From positions 8,375,325-8,439,324 of the forward strand of contig NC_019879.2 of NCBI RefSeq assembly GCF_002234675.1: a stretch of DNA of 64,000 nt, given 5' to 3'. Each line of letters starts with the position of its first letter. The stretch's first letter is position 1. Both the position numbers and the translations under genes were made by a program. Shown in pieces: positions 45,922-57,000 of this stretch. Below the pieces are notes generated by a model. That model was not told the DNA's origin and ran no database searches. It saw nothing but the letters and a program-made list of their open reading frames with translations. Source of the stretch: Oryzias latipes (taxonomy: Eukaryota; Chordata; Actinopteri; Beloniformes; Adrianichthyidae).

Positions 45922-48120
45922 TCAGTCCTTTTTTCTAGACCTTCTAAACAGGTTCAGGAGCCTCCGACCAACACCTTTCTTTGTGGTCTTCTCTTTCAGC
46001 TCATCCACCTGCTGCTGTAGTTGATGAATTTGGACCTGGAAATCCTCTTGAGTTTTTCTGATGATGGTCTTTTTCTTCTTGACAACTTTCTTCAGGTGAG
46101 CGATTTGTTGTGAAAGGGTGGACTTTTCTTCTTCCAGCTGTTGTCTTTCTTGTTCCAGCTGCTTCTGGCCTTCCAGTTCTTTCTGGACCAAAGCAGCTCT
46201 TAATTTGGTGGACTCCTTTACCTTCAGGTCAAAACTGAGTTTGGCTACATTTGTTTTGATCCTCTCTTGTTCAATCCTTTCTTGCAACAGGTGTATTTCC
46301 CTGCTGAGGTCCATTTTATTCTTGAGAGCGGCCTGTGTTATTGTCTCAAGCTGTTGGTCTCTTTGCTCCAGCTTTTTGCTCCAAATGACTTCAGACTGGC
46401 TTATGATGGCATCTTTTTCTCTGATGGTTCTTTGTAATTTTTCCATCTCCTTATTTTCAGTTCGGTGACATGCTGCCTTATGCTTCTCACAATTCCTTTG
46501 TAATTCACCAATTTCTTCCAGCAGGGAGTCTTTTTCCTCCTGACATCTTTTTATTTCGCCTTCCATCTGATCCATTTGGGAATTTAACTTCCTATTATAG
46601 TGTTCTTCAAGATCCTTTCTCTCCTTTTCAAAATTGTTGATGAGACCCGTAAATTCCTTCTCGTGCTCCCGTTTTAGTCCCTCAATCTGACATTGTAGCT
46701 TGAAGATCTCACCACTTGAGGCTGCATTAGAATTTTTTATTGCGGCCTTTTCCTCCTCATGAACTTTTCTTAGTTCAGCCATTTCTTGCTTGAGGGAGAG
46801 GTTTTCTTCTCTTTCTTTAGCCAGCTGATTATATGCTTCTGTTAATGTCAGCTCATGGTAGTTTAGAAGACACTCTTTCTGCATTTCCAATTGGCTGGTG
46901 AGGTCCAAATGTTCCTGCTCATGCTGCGCTTTTAGGTCGTCCATCTGACGGAGTAGTTGGACATTCTTTTTCTTGGAGACTCTTTTAGATTTGGTCACCT
47001 CAGTCTCCTTGTCCTTCAGAGCTGTCTTTAGATGAGCGATTTCTTGTAAGACGGAGGACTTGTCTTCCTGCCATTGCTGTCTTTCTTGGCTCATCTGTTC
47101 TTCAAGGTGTTCGGCTTTCCCAGCAGCTTCCCGCAGCATGTAATCTTTCTTCTGTTGCTCCATTTTTAGATCGTCAATCTGACCGAGTAGTTTTACGATC
47201 CTTGTCCTGGAGACCTTTTCAAATTTGCTCATGATGGTCTCTTTTTCTGTGATAGTTTCTCTTAACTGTTCCATGCTCTTCTCATTTTTAGAGAGCAATT
47301 CCAAAAACTTCTTTTCAGTGGCGGCCTTATCCTCCTCATGAGCTTTTCTTAGTTCAGCCATTTCTTGCTTGAGGGAGGTGTTTTCTTCTCTTTCTTTAGC
47401 CAGCTTATTTTGTGCTTCAGTCATGTGGCTCAAAGAGGTTTCAGCTTTTGGTAAAAGTTCTGTCTTGTGGCTCATCTGCTCTTCAAAGTGATCAGCTTTC
47501 AGCTTTTCAGCATCCGCCAGCTTCTGATCTTTCTGCTGGAGAAGCTCCTTCAGACACTCTACTTCACTTTTCACAGCAGTGTTCTCTACTTGAAGTGCTT
47601 CTGCGTTCTCCACTGAGGTCGACTCAGATGTTGAAGTCGGCTCATCCAAAGCAGTTGTAGTTTGTTTTCCCTTTCCCAAAGGTTTGATTCCCTCAGGCTG
47701 AGTTGATTTAGGGACAGACACCGGCTTCACAGGAAAGAATGCAATTGGGCGAAAGGAGACGATTGGAGCAAGACTTAAGGGCTTTAACCCTAAGGTTTGG
47801 TTTTGCGGGCAGGTTTTTGGCTTGGAGTTTTCCCAATCCTGCTGTCTTTTTGGTTCAGGAGTTTCTGGAAATTCTTCCTCCTCATTTTTATAAAGGGGAG
47901 AATAATCATAGTAAGGAGTTTCTGGAGTCTCAGGAAATTCCTCTTCATCATCAGAAGGGGGGGGAGAGTAATCATTGTCTTCGTCAATGTCATCCCAGTC
48001 CATGAAAGTAGAATGAAACTCAAATTCAAAAGTGGACTCGTTCCCCACAACAGAATCCAAACTGCTGAGTTGAAAATTCTTTAGGGATTTTCGGACAGAA
48101 CGGTGTCTTGATGATTCCAT
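45922..48120 (-). CDS. Uncharacterised intronless coiled-coil protein, 732 aa
   Basis: An uninterrupted 732-codon frame, by far the longest in the window. I do not recognise the family. Residues 1-170 are probably disordered: acidic, with EEEFPETPE appearing twice (59-67, 81-89) and Tyr/Pro/Ser-rich spacers, then a Pro/Ser/Thr stretch. Residues about 175-710 are almost continuous coiled coil with few prolines and high E/K/Q/L. It has internal duplications: LAKEREEN.SLKQEMAELRK at 240-259 and 433-452; EDKSSVLQEIAHLK at 352-365 and EEKSTLSQQIAHLK at 664-677; LLGQIDDLK and LLRQMDDLK. The last 19 residues are strongly basic (GVGRRLLNLFRRSRKKD). No signal peptide or membrane span. The absence of stops and frameshifts amid repeats suggests a functional gene, possibly an expanded retrogene. 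It could scaffold cytoskeleton or vesicles, but that is a guess. Start Met is the first in the frame. Confidence 0.75.
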   Translation of the reverse strand: MESSRHRSVRKSLKNFQLSSLDSVVGNESTFEFEFHSTFMDWDDIDEDNDYSPPPSDDEEEFPETPETPYYDYSPLYKNEEEEFPETPEPKRQQDWENSKPKTCPQNQTLGLKPLSLAPIVSFRPIAFFPVKPVSVPKSTQPEGIKPLGKGKQTTTALDEPTSTSESTSVENAEALQVENTAVKSEVECLKELLQQKDQKLADAEKLKADHFEEQMSHKTELLPKAETSLSHMTEAQNKLAKEREENTSLKQEMAELRKAHEEDKAATEKKFLELLSKNEKSMEQLRETITEKETIMSKFEKVSRTRIVKLLGQIDDLKMEQQKKDYMLREAAGKAEHLEEQMSQERQQWQEDKSSVLQEIAHLKTALKDKETEVTKSKRVSKKKNVQLLRQMDDLKAQHEQEHLDLTSQLEMQKECLLNYHELTLTEAYNQLAKEREENLSLKQEMAELRKVHEEEKAAIKNSNAASSGEIFKLQCQIEGLKREHEKEFTGLINNFEKERKDLEEHYNRKLNSQMDQMEGEIKRCQEEKDSLLEEIGELQRNCEKHKAACHRTENKEMEKLQRTIREKDAIISQSEVIWSKKLEQRDQQLETITQAALKNKMDLSREIHLLQERIEQERIKTNVAKLSFDLKVKESTKLRAALVQKELEGQKQLEQERQQLEEEKSTLSQQIAHLKKVVKKKKTIIRKTQEDFQVQIHQLQQQVDELKEKTTKKGVGRRLLNLFRRSRKKD

Positions 48121-48294
48121 GATACGTTTTTTTGAGAATTCTAATTAGTTTGACAGCAAAGGTTATATGTAAACAAAGACACTTGTTAAACTTGGTACTT
48201 TGTTCTTTGCGATATACGAAACTTGCGTGCAACAATTGATCAGAATCTCAAGGTTTTTGCTCCTATTAGTAAACTTTTAACACTAACTCATGAC

Positions 48295-48375
48295 AGATAA
48301 TGTTACATCATATGACATCATTTGACATCAAATGTTTTCATTTGAAGTCATGTGACATCAAAAGTTAATATGATG
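48295..48375. promoter_or_regulatory. Cluster of TGACATCA (CRE/ATF-like) motifs upstream of the coiled-coil ORF
   Basis: TGACATCA occurs three times in 50 bp (within ATGACATCATTTGACATCAA and GTGACATCAAAAG), plus related TTACATCA and TGAAGTCA. This lies 180-250 bp upstream of the minus-strand ORF start. The octamer differs from the CRE (TGACGTCA) by one C-to-T-type change on one strand. Could be promoter elements or just a small repeat. Confidence 0.35.
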
Positions 48376-48424
48376 TATCGATTACATCATTGGTGGTGTG
48401 ATGCTTAGTGATGCAATCAGCTCC

Positions 48425-48470
48425 GAAATGGGGGAGGGTTTTTTTTTTTTTTGGGGGGGGGGGGGGGGGG
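48425..48470. repeat. (T)n(G)n tract
   Basis: A run of T followed by a run of about 18 G; slippage-prone. Confidence 0.9.
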
Positions 48471-48949
48471 TAATTATTGTTTTTACCAAAAATCTATTTT
48501 TGGGGTAAAGACGCACACGCAGACACACAAAAACGCACCTTTGCAAAATACACAATCAATCAACCTAAAATGGATCTGAATCCTGATATTGATGGCCAGG
48601 TGAAGTTTCAGGAGAGAAAGGGAGGTTAACTCCAAATTCTTGTTATGTTCACAAATGTTTCAAGATTAATTTATTTCAAGTTTTCATTGATTTGCACATT
48701 TAGATTTTTGGCAGGGGGTTTCATTTTTTTCCGTAGCCCCCTTTTGAGGTTACTATCAGGATTGCTTCAGTGTCAGATGTAAAATATTCAGTCTGCATAA
48801 AATTGGACAAACCGATTTTTAAGAAAAGTGAAATGCATTTAATTTGAGATCCATTGGCCTCTGTGAATGAATGAATTTATATGTAATAATAAGTGATAAG
48901 GCTACCATGTTGGTTGAGGCATTTTTTTCAACTGAGTAAAAAACAAAAA
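48471..48949. other. Intergenic, nothing firm
   Basis: AT-rich; may include hAT-internal sequence leading to the terminus at 49044. Confidence 0.4.
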
Positions 48950-49044
48950 AACAAAGCTGCTTTATTTTGCTTTTCTGGTCCGGCCCAATTGAGATCAGAG
49001 GGGTTGAATGTGGCCCCCGACCCAAAATTAGTTTGACACCCCTG
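48950..49044. mobile_element. hAT-type right terminus
   Basis: CCCAATTGAGATCAGAGGGG, ATGTGGCCCCCGACCC, and the end AGTTTGACACCCCTG, the reverse of CAGGGGTGTCAAACT. No matching left end was identified. Confidence 0.6.
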
Positions 49045-49386
49045 ATCTAGGATGATGTCAATAGCCCATTAATAGTTCACATATAGATAGACAGACACAG
49101 ATTCACTCACACACACACACGCACGCACGCACGAACAAGTATGTAAATGTTGTTAAAATTGTATTTGGTTATCAAAAAAGACCCCAAATTTGAGGTTTTC
49201 TTCATAGATTATTTAACAAATTGCATTATAAACTAAAATAAAAATAATACACAAATAAGCAATTAACATCTATGAATAATTAATAATGTAATACCTAAAA
49301 TGTAACATAAAGTAACGTAAAGCTCTCATGTGCCTGTTTTCTGATGAATCCAACAGTTCAGGACTTTATTCCTCTCCCTCAGATAT

Positions 49387-49396
49387 GTCACGTGAT
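49387..49396 (+). promoter_or_regulatory. CLEAR-like E-box upstream of cln5
   Basis: GTCACGTGAT matches the TFEB/CLEAR consensus GTCACGTGAC at 9 of 10 positions, 107 bp upstream of the cln5 ATG. A second CACGTG lies at 49409-49414, and GTCATGTGAC follows at 49619-49628 just inside intron 1. CLEAR sites drive lysosomal genes, which fits CLN5. Confidence 0.6.
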
Positions 49397-49502
49397 TCAA
49401 AACAAAACCACGTGTTTAACTTTGAGGAAGTAAACTTAGATTAGAGTCAAAAGCAGCTTTCACAGCTTCTCGCTGACTTTTGGTGTCTTCAGGTTTTCCC
49501 AC

Positions 49503-49597
49503 ATGGAGTTCGCCGTCCTTCTGAAGCTGCTGCTGTGTCTCGAAGCGGCTGCTTGGTTCGGAGTTGGCAGACAGAAGCAGTGGCCCGTACCGTACAG
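49503..49597 (+). CDS. cln5: CLN5 first coding exon (lysosomal bis(monoacylglycero)phosphate synthase)
   Basis: ATG at 49503 opens 31 codons plus two bases, then a donor CCGTACAG/GTAGGATT. The peptide has a hydrophobic signal sequence (MEFAVLLKLLLCLEAAAWFG) followed by RQKQWPVPYR, matching RRHWPVPYK at the start of mature mammalian CLN5. The intron falls after base 2 of the codon following WPVPY, where I recall the human exon 1 boundary (c.320). CLN5 is a soluble lysosomal glycoprotein, reported to be a BMP synthase; human loss causes neuronal ceroid lipofuscinosis. Position and strand after acod1 match mammalian synteny. Exon 2 (expected to start near FDFRP) is not seen before the window ends, so intron 1 exceeds 14 kb. 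Confidence 0.9.
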
Positions 49598-50148
49598 GTA
49601 GGATTTACGGGGTGCCAGGTCATGTGACCGACCGTTTCGACTTTATTCGAGCTGTCCTACGCATGTTTTGTTGTGTTTTCCCCCTTTTTAAATGGACTTC
49701 TTGTGTCACCGCATTAAGTGGAGCATTGAAAGTCTAACAGCCTCACAAAAACGACGAGCTATGAAAGCTGTGCGGCGTTCAAGTGACTCACGAAACTCTG
49801 GACTCTGCAATGCTTTTATCCAATTACTGACTTTTTAACATATTTAATGAATGTTCATTTACTTTGAGGCCAAAATAAAGTCCAGTGGCAACCGATGTTA
49901 GTTGTAGAAATTGCAGAATCAACTCATGGATACTAAATTATTTTAAACAATTTTAATTTAGCTTTCAGAACTAAAGGAAGCCTAAGGAATTCCCTAAATA
50001 TCAAAATTTATAAAACACCAACTACTAAATATATATTTTGCCTAAATGATTTATTAAAAACTTAAATGATAGAATACCACAATAAATTGAAAATACCTCA
50101 GTTACCCGATGCAGAACTCCTTAATGTGGCTATTTAAATACAAAATTT
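49598..50148 (+). other. cln5 intron 1, unique part
   Basis: AT-rich with no exon-like continuation of CLN5. Leads into the satellite/Y segment. Confidence 0.6.
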
Positions 50149-50230
50149 GTGAGTTAGTGTTGTGTTGTGAGTTAATTGTTTTGTGTTATGAGTTAATTGT
50201 TTTGTGTTGTGAGTTAATAGTTTAGTGTTG
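50149..50230 (+). repeat. Satellite remnant (about 4 monomers)
   Basis: GTTGTGAGTTAATTGTTTTG units lacking the CpG directly precede segment Y copy B, as the longer array precedes Y copy A. Confidence 0.85.
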
Positions 50231-50908
50231 TGACAATTTGTATTCTGTTATTTTGTGTAGTGTTGTGACCCTTCTGATCCACGGCACATATGTGTTTAGG
50301 AAACGCACAGCAGAGAGCTTTACTTCTTCTTCTGCACATTTAGTGATGAAAATGTTCTAACTCTGACTCATTTCTTTAGAAAATCTCTGTGTGAAGCAAC
50401 CATCCACACAGGTGAAAAATCTCATTCCTGATCGTTTGCTTTGGAAGTATTTTTACTTTGGGCTCTGTTTGCAGTTTCAGGCCGGGAGGTATTTGACAGA
50501 TTTGCCCATTTTTACCTACAAACAATGTTTCCACCTGTAAGGACAGCTGTGACTGAGGCGCATTGGGGCTTTGTTTTAGAGCAGAGGTGGGCAATTCCAG
50601 TCCTCCAGGGCCAGTGTCCCTGCAGGTTTTTGGTGTTTCCTTGCTTTAACACAACCACAAAAACACGACCTTAACAGAATTGTGCGGACCTAGTTGATGT
50701 GGGGATGATGATTATTATTAAAATCAGGTGAGTTGAAACAGGGACATTTATAAAACCTGCAGGACACCGGCCCCAGGGGGCCAAAACTGTCCACCACTGT
50801 TTTAGGGTAAGGCTTTGGAAACTCTTTAGACAGAGTAAACTTCTGGCACATCCTCTTGCATCAATAGACCCTGGCAGGGGCTATCAAATGGGGATTTTTT
50901 TTGGGCAC
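50231..50908 (+). repeat. Segment Y, copy B
   Basis: Near-identical to 43853-44581 through GTGTTTAGGAAACGCACAGC, GTATTTGACAGATTTGCCCA and the hAT MITE, ending at TTGGGCAC. About 50 bp present in copy A are absent around 50843. Confidence 0.92.
50582..50799. mobile_element. hAT MITE (CAGAGGTGGGCAATTCCAG), copy B
   Basis: Same element as at 44201, with flanks TTTTAGAG (50574-50581) and TTTTAGGG (50800-50807), 7 of 8 identical, showing the original target duplication. Confidence 0.9.
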
Positions 50909-50922
50909 ATTTGCTGATACTT

Positions 50923-51090
50923 GTATCGATTCAAAATCTTTTCTAAATGATATTTATTTAATCAATATTGAGCGTCCTTCAGCATCTGACTGTTGTTTTC
51001 CACTGAAACCCCTGACGCTAGTTAGCAGCAGAGCACACGGAGCCCCTTTGAGCAGCTCTACACCACAAAACTACAAGATCTTAGCGAAAA
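50923..51090 (+). repeat. Segment X, copy B
   Basis: Matches 43312-43480 and, as there, ends TCTTAGCGAAAA where the satellite begins. It starts only 15 bp after Y copy B, giving the order satellite-Y-X-satellite. Confidence 0.9.
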
Positions 51091-54000
51091 TGATTCGTGT
51101 TGTGATTCATTGTTTCGTGTTGTGAGTTATTGTTTCGTGTCTAGAGTTATTAATTCGTGTTGTGAGTTATTGATTCATGTTGTGAGTTATTGATTCGTGT
51201 TGAGAGATATTGTTTCATGTTGTGAGTTATTGTTTGGTGTTGAGAGTCATTGTAACGTGTTGTGAGTCATTGTTTCGTGTTGTGAGTTATTGTTTAGTGT
51301 TGTGAGTTATTGATTCGTGAGTTATTGTTTCATGTTGTGAGTTATTGTTTTGTGTTGTGAGTTATTAATTCGTGTTGTGAGTTATTGATTCGTTTTGTGA
51401 GTTTTTGATTTGTGTTGTGAGTTATTGTTTCGTGTTGTGAGTTATTATTTAGCATTGTGAATTATTGTATTGTGAGTTATTGTTTTGTGTTGTGAGTTAT
51501 TGTATTGTGAATTATTGTTTTGTGTTGTGGGTTATTTATTCGTGAGTTATTGCTTCATGTTGTGAGTAATTGTTTCGTATTGAGTTATTAATTCGTGTTA
51601 TGAGTTATTGTTTCGTGAGTTATTGTTTCGTGTTGAGAGTTATTGATTTTTGTTGTGAGTTATTGTTTCGTGTTGTGAGTTATTGATTCGTGAGTTATTG
51701 TTTCATGTTGTGAGTTATTGTTTCGTGAGTTATTTTATCGTGTTGAGAGTTATTGATTCGTGTTGAGGGTTATTTATTCTTGTTGAGAGTTATTGTTTCA
51801 TGTTGTGAATTATTGCTTCGTGAGTTATTGTTTCGTGAGTTATTGTTTCGTGAGTTATTGATTCGTGTTGAGAGTGATTGATTCGTGTTGAGTTATTGAT
51901 TCGTGTTGAGAGTTATTGTAACATGTTGTGAGTTATTGTTCCGTGTTGTGAGTTATTGATTTGTGTTGTGAGTTATTGTTTCGTGTTGTCAGTTATTGAT
52001 TCGTGAGTTATTGTTTCATGTTGTGAGTTATTGTTTCGTGAGTTATTGTTTCGTGTTGAGAGTTATTGATTCGTGTTGAGAGTTATTAATTCGTGTTGAG
52101 AGTTATTGATTCGTTTTGTAAGTTATTGATTTGTGTTGTTAGTTATTGTTTCGTGAGTAATTGATTCGTGTTGAGAGTGATTGATTCGTGTTGTAAGGCA
52201 TTGATTCGTGTTGTGAGTCATTGTTTTATGTTGAGAGTTATTAATTCGTGTTGTGAGTTCATGTTTCGTGTTGTGTGTTATTGATTCGTGAGTTATTGTT
52301 TCATGTTGTGAGTAATTGTTTCGTATTGAGTTATTAATTCGTGTTGTGAGTTATTGTTTCGTGAGTTATTGTTTCGTGTTGAGAGTTATTGTTTCGTGTT
52401 GTGAGTTATTGTTTCGTGTTGTGAGTCATTGTTTCGTGTTGTAAGTTATTGATTCGTGTTGAGTTATTGATTCTTGTTGATAGTTATTGTTTCGTGTTGA
52501 GAGTTATTGATTCATGAGTTATTGTTTCGTGTTGAGTTATTGTTTCGGGAGTTATTGTTTCGTGTTGAAAGTTATTGATTCGTGTTCAGTTATTGATTCG
52601 TGTTGAGAGTTATTGTAACATGTTGTGAGTTATTGTGTCGTGTTGTGAGTTATTGATTTGTGTTGTGAGTTATTGTTTCGTGTTGTCAGTTATTGATTCG
52701 TGAGTTATTGTTTCATGTTGTGAGTTATTGTTTCGTGAGTTATTGTTTCGTGTTGAGAGTTATTGATTCGTGTTGAGAGTTTTTAATTCGTGTTGAGAGT
52801 TATTGATTCGTTTTGTGAGTTATTGATTTGTGTTGTGAGTTATTGTTTCGTGAGTAATTGATTCGTGTTGAGAGTGATTGATTCGTGTTGTAAGTCATTG
52901 ATTCGTGTTGTGAGTCATTGTTTTATGTTGAGAGTTATTAATTCGTGTTGTGAGTTCATGTTTCGTGTTGTGTGTTATTGATTCGTGAGTTATTGTTTCA
53001 TGTTGTGAGTAATTGTTTCGTATTGAGTTATTAATTCGTGTTGTGAGTTATTGTTTCGTGAGTTATTGTTTCGTGTTGAGAGTTATTGATTTGTGTTGTG
53101 AGTTATTGTTTCGTGTTGTGAGTTATTGATTCGTGAGTTATTGTTTCATGTTTTGAGTTATTGTTTCGTTAGTTATTGTTTCGTGTTGAGAGTTATTGAT
53201 TCGTGTTTAGGGTTATTGATTCTTGTTGAGAGTTATTGTTTCATGTTGTGAATTATTGCTTCGTGAGTTATTGTTTCGTGAGTTATTGATTCGTGTTGAG
53301 AGTGATTGATTCGTGTTGTGAGTCATTGATTCGTGTTGTGAGTTATTGTTTTGTTTTGGGAGTTATTAATTCATGTTGTGAGTTATTGATTCGTGAATTA
53401 TTGTTTCATGTTGTGAGTTATTGTTTCGTGGGTTATTGTTTCATGTTGTGAATTAATGTTTCATATTGAGTTATTGTTTCGTGTTGTGAGTTATTGATTC
53501 GTGTTGAGAGTTATTGATTTGTCTTGTGAGTTATTGATTTGTCTTGTGAGTTATTGTTTCGTGTTGTGAGTCATTGTTTCGTGTTGTAAGTTATTGATTC
53601 GTGTTGAGAGTTATTGATTCTTGTTGATAGTTATTGTTTCGTGTTGAGAGTTATTGATTCATGAGTTATTGTTTCGTGTTGAGTTATTGTTTCGGGAGTT
53701 ATTGTTTCGTGTTGAAAGTTATTGATTCGTGTTCAGTTATTGATTCGTGTTGAGAGTTATTGTAACATGTTGTGAGTTATTGTTTCGTGTTGTGAGTTAT
53801 TGATTTGTGTTGTGAGTTATTGTTTCGTGTTGTCAGTTATTGATTCGTGAGTTATTGTTTCATGTTGTGAATTATTGTTTCGTGAGTTATTGTTTCGTGT
53901 TGAGAGTTATTGATTCGTGTTGAGAGTTTTTAATTCGTGTTGAGAGTTATTGATTCGTTTTGTGAGTTATTGATTTGTGTTGTGAGTTATTGTTTCGTGA

Positions 54001-57000
54001 GTAATTGATTCGTGTTGAGAGTGATTGATTCGTGTTGTAAGTCATTGATTCGTGTTGTGAGTCATTGTTTTATGTTGAGAGTTATTAATTCGTGTTGTGA
54101 GTTCATGTTTCGTGTTGTGTGTTATTGATTCGTGAGTTATTGTTTCATGTTGTGAGTAATTGTTTCGTATTGAGTTATTAATTCGTGTTGTGAGTTATTG
54201 TTTCGTGAGTTATTGTTTCGTGTTGAGAGTTATTGATTTGTGTTGTGAGTTATTGTTTCGTGTTGTGAGTTATTGATTCGTGAGTTATTGTTTCATGTTT
54301 TGAGTTATTGTTTCGTTAGTTATTGTTTCGTGTTGAGAGTTATTGATTCGTGTTTAGGGTTATTGATTCTTGTTGAGAGTTATTGTTTCATGTTGTGAAT
54401 TATTGCTTCGTGAGTTATTGTTTCGTGAGTTATTGATTCGTGTTGAGAGTGATTGATTCGTGTTGTGAGTCATTGATTCGTGTTGTGAGTTATTGTTTTG
54501 TTTTGGGAGTTATTAATTCATGTTGTGAGTTATTGATTCGTGAATTATTGTTTCATGTTGTGAGTTATTGTTTCGTGGGTTATTGTTTCATGTTGTGAAT
54601 TAATGTTTCGTATTGAGTTATTAATTCGTGTTGTGAGTTATTGATTCGTGTTGAGAGTTATTGATTTGTCTTGTGAGTTATTGATTTGTCTTGTGAGTTA
54701 TTGTTTCGTGTTGTGAGTTATTTATTCGTGTTGAGAGTTATTGATTCTTGTTGATAGTTATTGTTTCGTGTTGAGAGTTATTGATTCATGAGTTATTGTT
54801 TCGTGTTGAGTTATTGTTTCGGGAGTTATTGTTTCGTGTTGAAAGTTATTGATTCGTGTTGTAAGTTATTGATTCGTGTTGAGAGTTATTGTAACATGTT
54901 GTGAGTTATTGTTTCGTGTTGTGAGTTATTGATTTGTGTTGTGAGTTATTGTTTCGTGTTGTCAGTTATTGATTCGTGAGTTATTGTTTCATGTTGTGAG
55001 TTATTGTTTCGTGAGTTATTGTTTCGTGTTGAGAGTTATTGATTCGTGTTGAGAGTTTTTAATTCGTGTTGAGAGTTATTGATTCGTTTTGTGAGTTATT
55101 GATTTGTGTTGTGAGTTATTGTTTCGTGAGTAATTGATTCGTGTTGAGAGTGATTGATTCGTGTTGTAAGTCATTGATTCGTGTTGTGAGTCATTGTTTT
55201 ATGTTGAGAGTTATTAATTCGTGTTGTGAGTTCATGTTTCGTGTTGTGTGTTATTGATTCGTGAGTTATTGTTTCATGTTGTGAGTAATTGTTTCGTATT
55301 GAGTTATTAATTCGTGTTGTGAGTTATTGTTTCGTGAGTTATTGTTTCGTGTTGAGAGTTATTGATTTGTGTTGTGAGTTATTGTTTCGTGTTGTGAGTT
55401 ATTGATTCGTGAGTTATTGTTTCATGTTTTGAGTTATTGTTTCGTTAGTTATTGTTTCGTGTTGAGAGTTATTGATTCGTGTTTAGGGTTATTGATTCTT
55501 GTTGAGAGTTATTGTTTCATGTTGTGAATTATTGCTTCGTGAGTTATTGTTTCGTGAGTTATTGATTCGTGTTGAGAGTGATTGATTCGTGTTGTGAGTC
55601 ATTGATTCGTGTTGTGAGTTATTGTTTTGTTTTGGGAGTTATTAATTCATGTTGTGAGTTATTGATTCGTGAATTATTGTTTCATGTTGTGAGTTATTGT
55701 TTCGTGGGTTATTGTTTCATGTTGTGAATTAATGTTTCATATTGAGTTATTGTTTCGTGTTGTGAGTTATTGATTCGTGTTGAGAGTTATTGATTTGTCT
55801 TGTGAGTTATTGATTTGTCTTGTGAGTTATTGTTTCGTGTTGTGAGTCATTGTTTCGTGTTGTAAGTTATTGATTCGTGTTGAGAGTTATTGATTCTTGT
55901 TGATAGTTATTGTTTCGTGTTGAGAGTTATTGATTCATGAGTTATTGTTTCGTGTTGAGTTATTGTTTCGGGAGTTATTGTTTCGTGTTGAAAGTTATTG
56001 ATTCGTGTTCAGTTATTGATTCGTGTTGAGAGTTATTGTAACATGTTGTGAGTTATTGTTTCGTGTTGTGAGTTATTGATTTGTGTTGTGAGTTATTGTT
56101 TCGTGTTGTCAGTTATTGATTCGTGAGTTATTGTTTCATGTTGTGAATTATTGTTTCGTGAGTTATTGTTTCGTGTTGAGAGTTATTGATTCGTGTTGAG
56201 AGTTTTTAATTCGTGTTGAGAGTTATTGATTCGTTTTGTGAGTTATTGATTTGTGTTGTGAGTTATTGTTTCGTGAGTAATTGATTCGTGTTGAGAGTGA
56301 TTGATTCGTGTTGTAAGTCATTGATTCGTGTTGTGAGTCATTGTTTTATGTTGAGAGTTATTAATTCGTGTTGTGAGTTCATGTTTCGTGTTGTGTGTTA
56401 TTGATTCGTGAGTTATTGTTTCATGTTGTGAGTAATTGTTTCGTATTGAGTTATTAATTCGTGTTGTGAGTTATTGTTTCGTGAGTTATTGTTTCGTGTT
56501 GAGAGTTATTGATTTGTGTTGTGAGTTATTGTTTCGTGTTGTGAGTTATTGATTCGTGAGTTATTGTTTCATGTTTTGAGTTATTGTTTCGTTAGTTATT
56601 GTTTCGTGTTGAGAGTTATTGATTCGTGTTTAGGGTTATTGATTCTTGTTGAGAGTTATTGTTTCATGTTGTGAATTATTGCTTCGTGAGTTATTGTTTC
56701 GTGAGTTATTGATTCGTGTTGAGAGTGATTGATTCGTGTTGTGAGTCATTGATTCGTGTTGTGAGTTATTGTTTTGTTTTGGGAGTTATTAATTCATGTT
56801 GTGAGTTATTGATTCGTGAATTATTGTTTCATGTTGTGAGTTATTGTTTCGTGGGTTATTGTTTCATGTTGTGAATTAATGTTTCGTATTGAGTTATTAA
56901 TTCGTGTTGTGAGTTATTGATTCGTGTTGAGAGTTATTGATTTGTCTTGTGAGTTATTGATTTGTCTTGTGAGTTATTGTTTCGTGTTGTGAGTTATTTA

